Assembly (NCBI GenBank): GCA_050742535.1
Contig: JBOGIQ010000165.1
Span: 1-12,480, forward strand
DNA: 12,480 nt
Direction: 5' to 3'
DNA from: Gp6-AA40 sp050742535
Lineage (GTDB): Bacteria > Acidobacteriota > Vicinamibacteria > Vicinamibacterales > UBA2999
Shown: in pieces, positions 11,778 to 12,480 of the stretch
Position numbering within the stretch: position 1 is the first letter of the stretch
Layout: each line of letters begins with the position of its first letter
The notes under the pieces: generated by a model
What the model was told of the DNA's origin: nothing
Seen by the model: only the letters and a program-made list of their open reading frames with translations
Database searches by the model: none
Program-made: the position numbers and the translations under genes

Positions 11778-12432
11778 GCAGATATTCCACAAACCACTCC
11801 AGGGCCAGCCGCGACACCTGCTCCAGCGCACCAGGCTCCTCAAAAAGGTGCGTGGCACCGGGTACGATCTCGAGGCGCACGGTCGCGGACATCTGCGACC
11901 GCGCCTCTTCGTTCAACTGAATGACCGGCTCGTCCGCGCCGCCGACGATGAGCAGCGTGGGCGCGAGCACCCGTGGCAGTGCGTCGCCGGCGAGATCGGG
12001 CCGTCCACCGCGCGACACGATCGCGCGAACCCGATCCGGACGCTCGGCGGCGGCAATGAGCGCCGCCGCCGCGCCCGTGCTCGCTCCGAAACACCCGACG
12101 CTCATCACGCCCAGCTCATCCTGTCCCGCGATCCAGTCCACCGCAGCAACGACGCGCCGTCCAAGCCGTTCGATGTCGAATCGGAACTCGCGGGTGAACT
12201 GATCGACAGATTCCTCCTGCGACGTCAACAAGTCCAGCAGAAGGGTGGCGAAACCACCGGCACCCAGCGCTTCGGCAACGTCGCGGTTACGCCTGCTGTG
12301 CCGGCTGCTGCCGCTGCCGTGTGCGAAGACGATCAGGCCGGCGGGCTCCGGCGGCAGCCGCAGGTCGGCGTCGAGTGTGATTCTGCCGTCGGGAATTTGA
12401 ATCGCGCGCACGACTGTGGAGATGGCGGCCAT
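11773..12432 (-). CDS. Dienelactone-hydrolase-like alpha/beta hydrolase
   Basis: 219 residues, cytoplasmic alpha/beta hydrolase fold. It has LIVFAHGSGSSRHS (oxyanion region), the nucleophile elbow GASTG with Ser118, Asp167 in IVGGADEPV and His195 in PGATHLFEEPGAL, a complete catalytic triad in the expected order. The substrate is unknown; dienelactone hydrolase is only the family name. It is the first gene of the minus-strand cluster. The ribosome-binding site is weak (AGGA 12 bases upstream). Its stop codon TAG is inside the copy-2 repeat. No promoter is visible in the 48 bases left before the window edge. Confidence 0.9.
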   Translation of the reverse strand: MAAISTVVRAIQIPDGRITLDADLRLPPEPAGLIVFAHGSGSSRHSRRNRDVAEALGAGGFATLLLDLLTSQEESVDQFTREFRFDIERLGRRVVAAVDWIAGQDELGVMSVGCFGASTGAAAALIAAAERPDRVRAIVSRGGRPDLAGDALPRVLAPTLLIVGGADEPVIQLNEEARSQMSATVRLEIVPGATHLFEEPGALEQVSRLALEWFVEYLR

Positions 12433-12480
12433 TTAGTGGTGTGTCCTTCCCAATTCACTACCGGCCGCGCCGCTCCCACC

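Overview
The window looks like a chromosomal segment of a high-GC (by eye about 63-66% GC), Gram-negative-type bacterium. My best guess is an Acidobacteriota, probably of the Vicinamibacteria (subdivision 6) type. That rests on the codon use, the gene order and the style of the intergenic repeats, which I recognise from memory and have not searched.

Left part (1-6982, all +). A tRNA-Val(GAC) is followed by a translation block: thrS, infC, rpmI, rplT, pheS, pheT. rplT/pheS and pheS/pheT overlap by a few bases, so at least that half is one transcript. infC appears to start at an ATC codon. The thrS leader and the rpmI-rplT gap are filled with short tandem and inverted repeats.

Middle (6983-9735, all +). 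A small coiled-coil (ZapB-like) protein and ZapA (cell division) are followed by a well-supported 6S RNA gene (ssrS), with its own sigma70-like promoter and a long closing stem. Next come thiL (thiamine-phosphate kinase) and a membrane-anchored 3D-domain protein. zapA has no ATG, GTG or TTG upstream of its conserved domain and appears to start at CTG, overlapping the previous stop codon. thiL starts at a TTG in the T-rich 3' end of the 6S gene.

Right part (9742-12432, all -). A compact stress-type cluster reads dienelactone-hydrolase-like protein, phosphoribosyltransferase, glycine-zipper lipoprotein and Hsp20. Every junction carries a short palindrome.

The most unusual theme is the intergenic DNA. 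At least ten short perfect or near-perfect palindromes have different stems but similar tiny loops (TTTA, TGAA/TTCA, TGTC, GCTA). They sit at gene ends, and four genes take their stop codon from the palindrome or its flank. One type is a 32-bp unit in three tandem copies directly before the 3D gene. Alongside are 9-bp minisatellites and A/C-rich tandem tracts. I infer a REP-like element population that inserts at, and reshapes, gene 3' ends.
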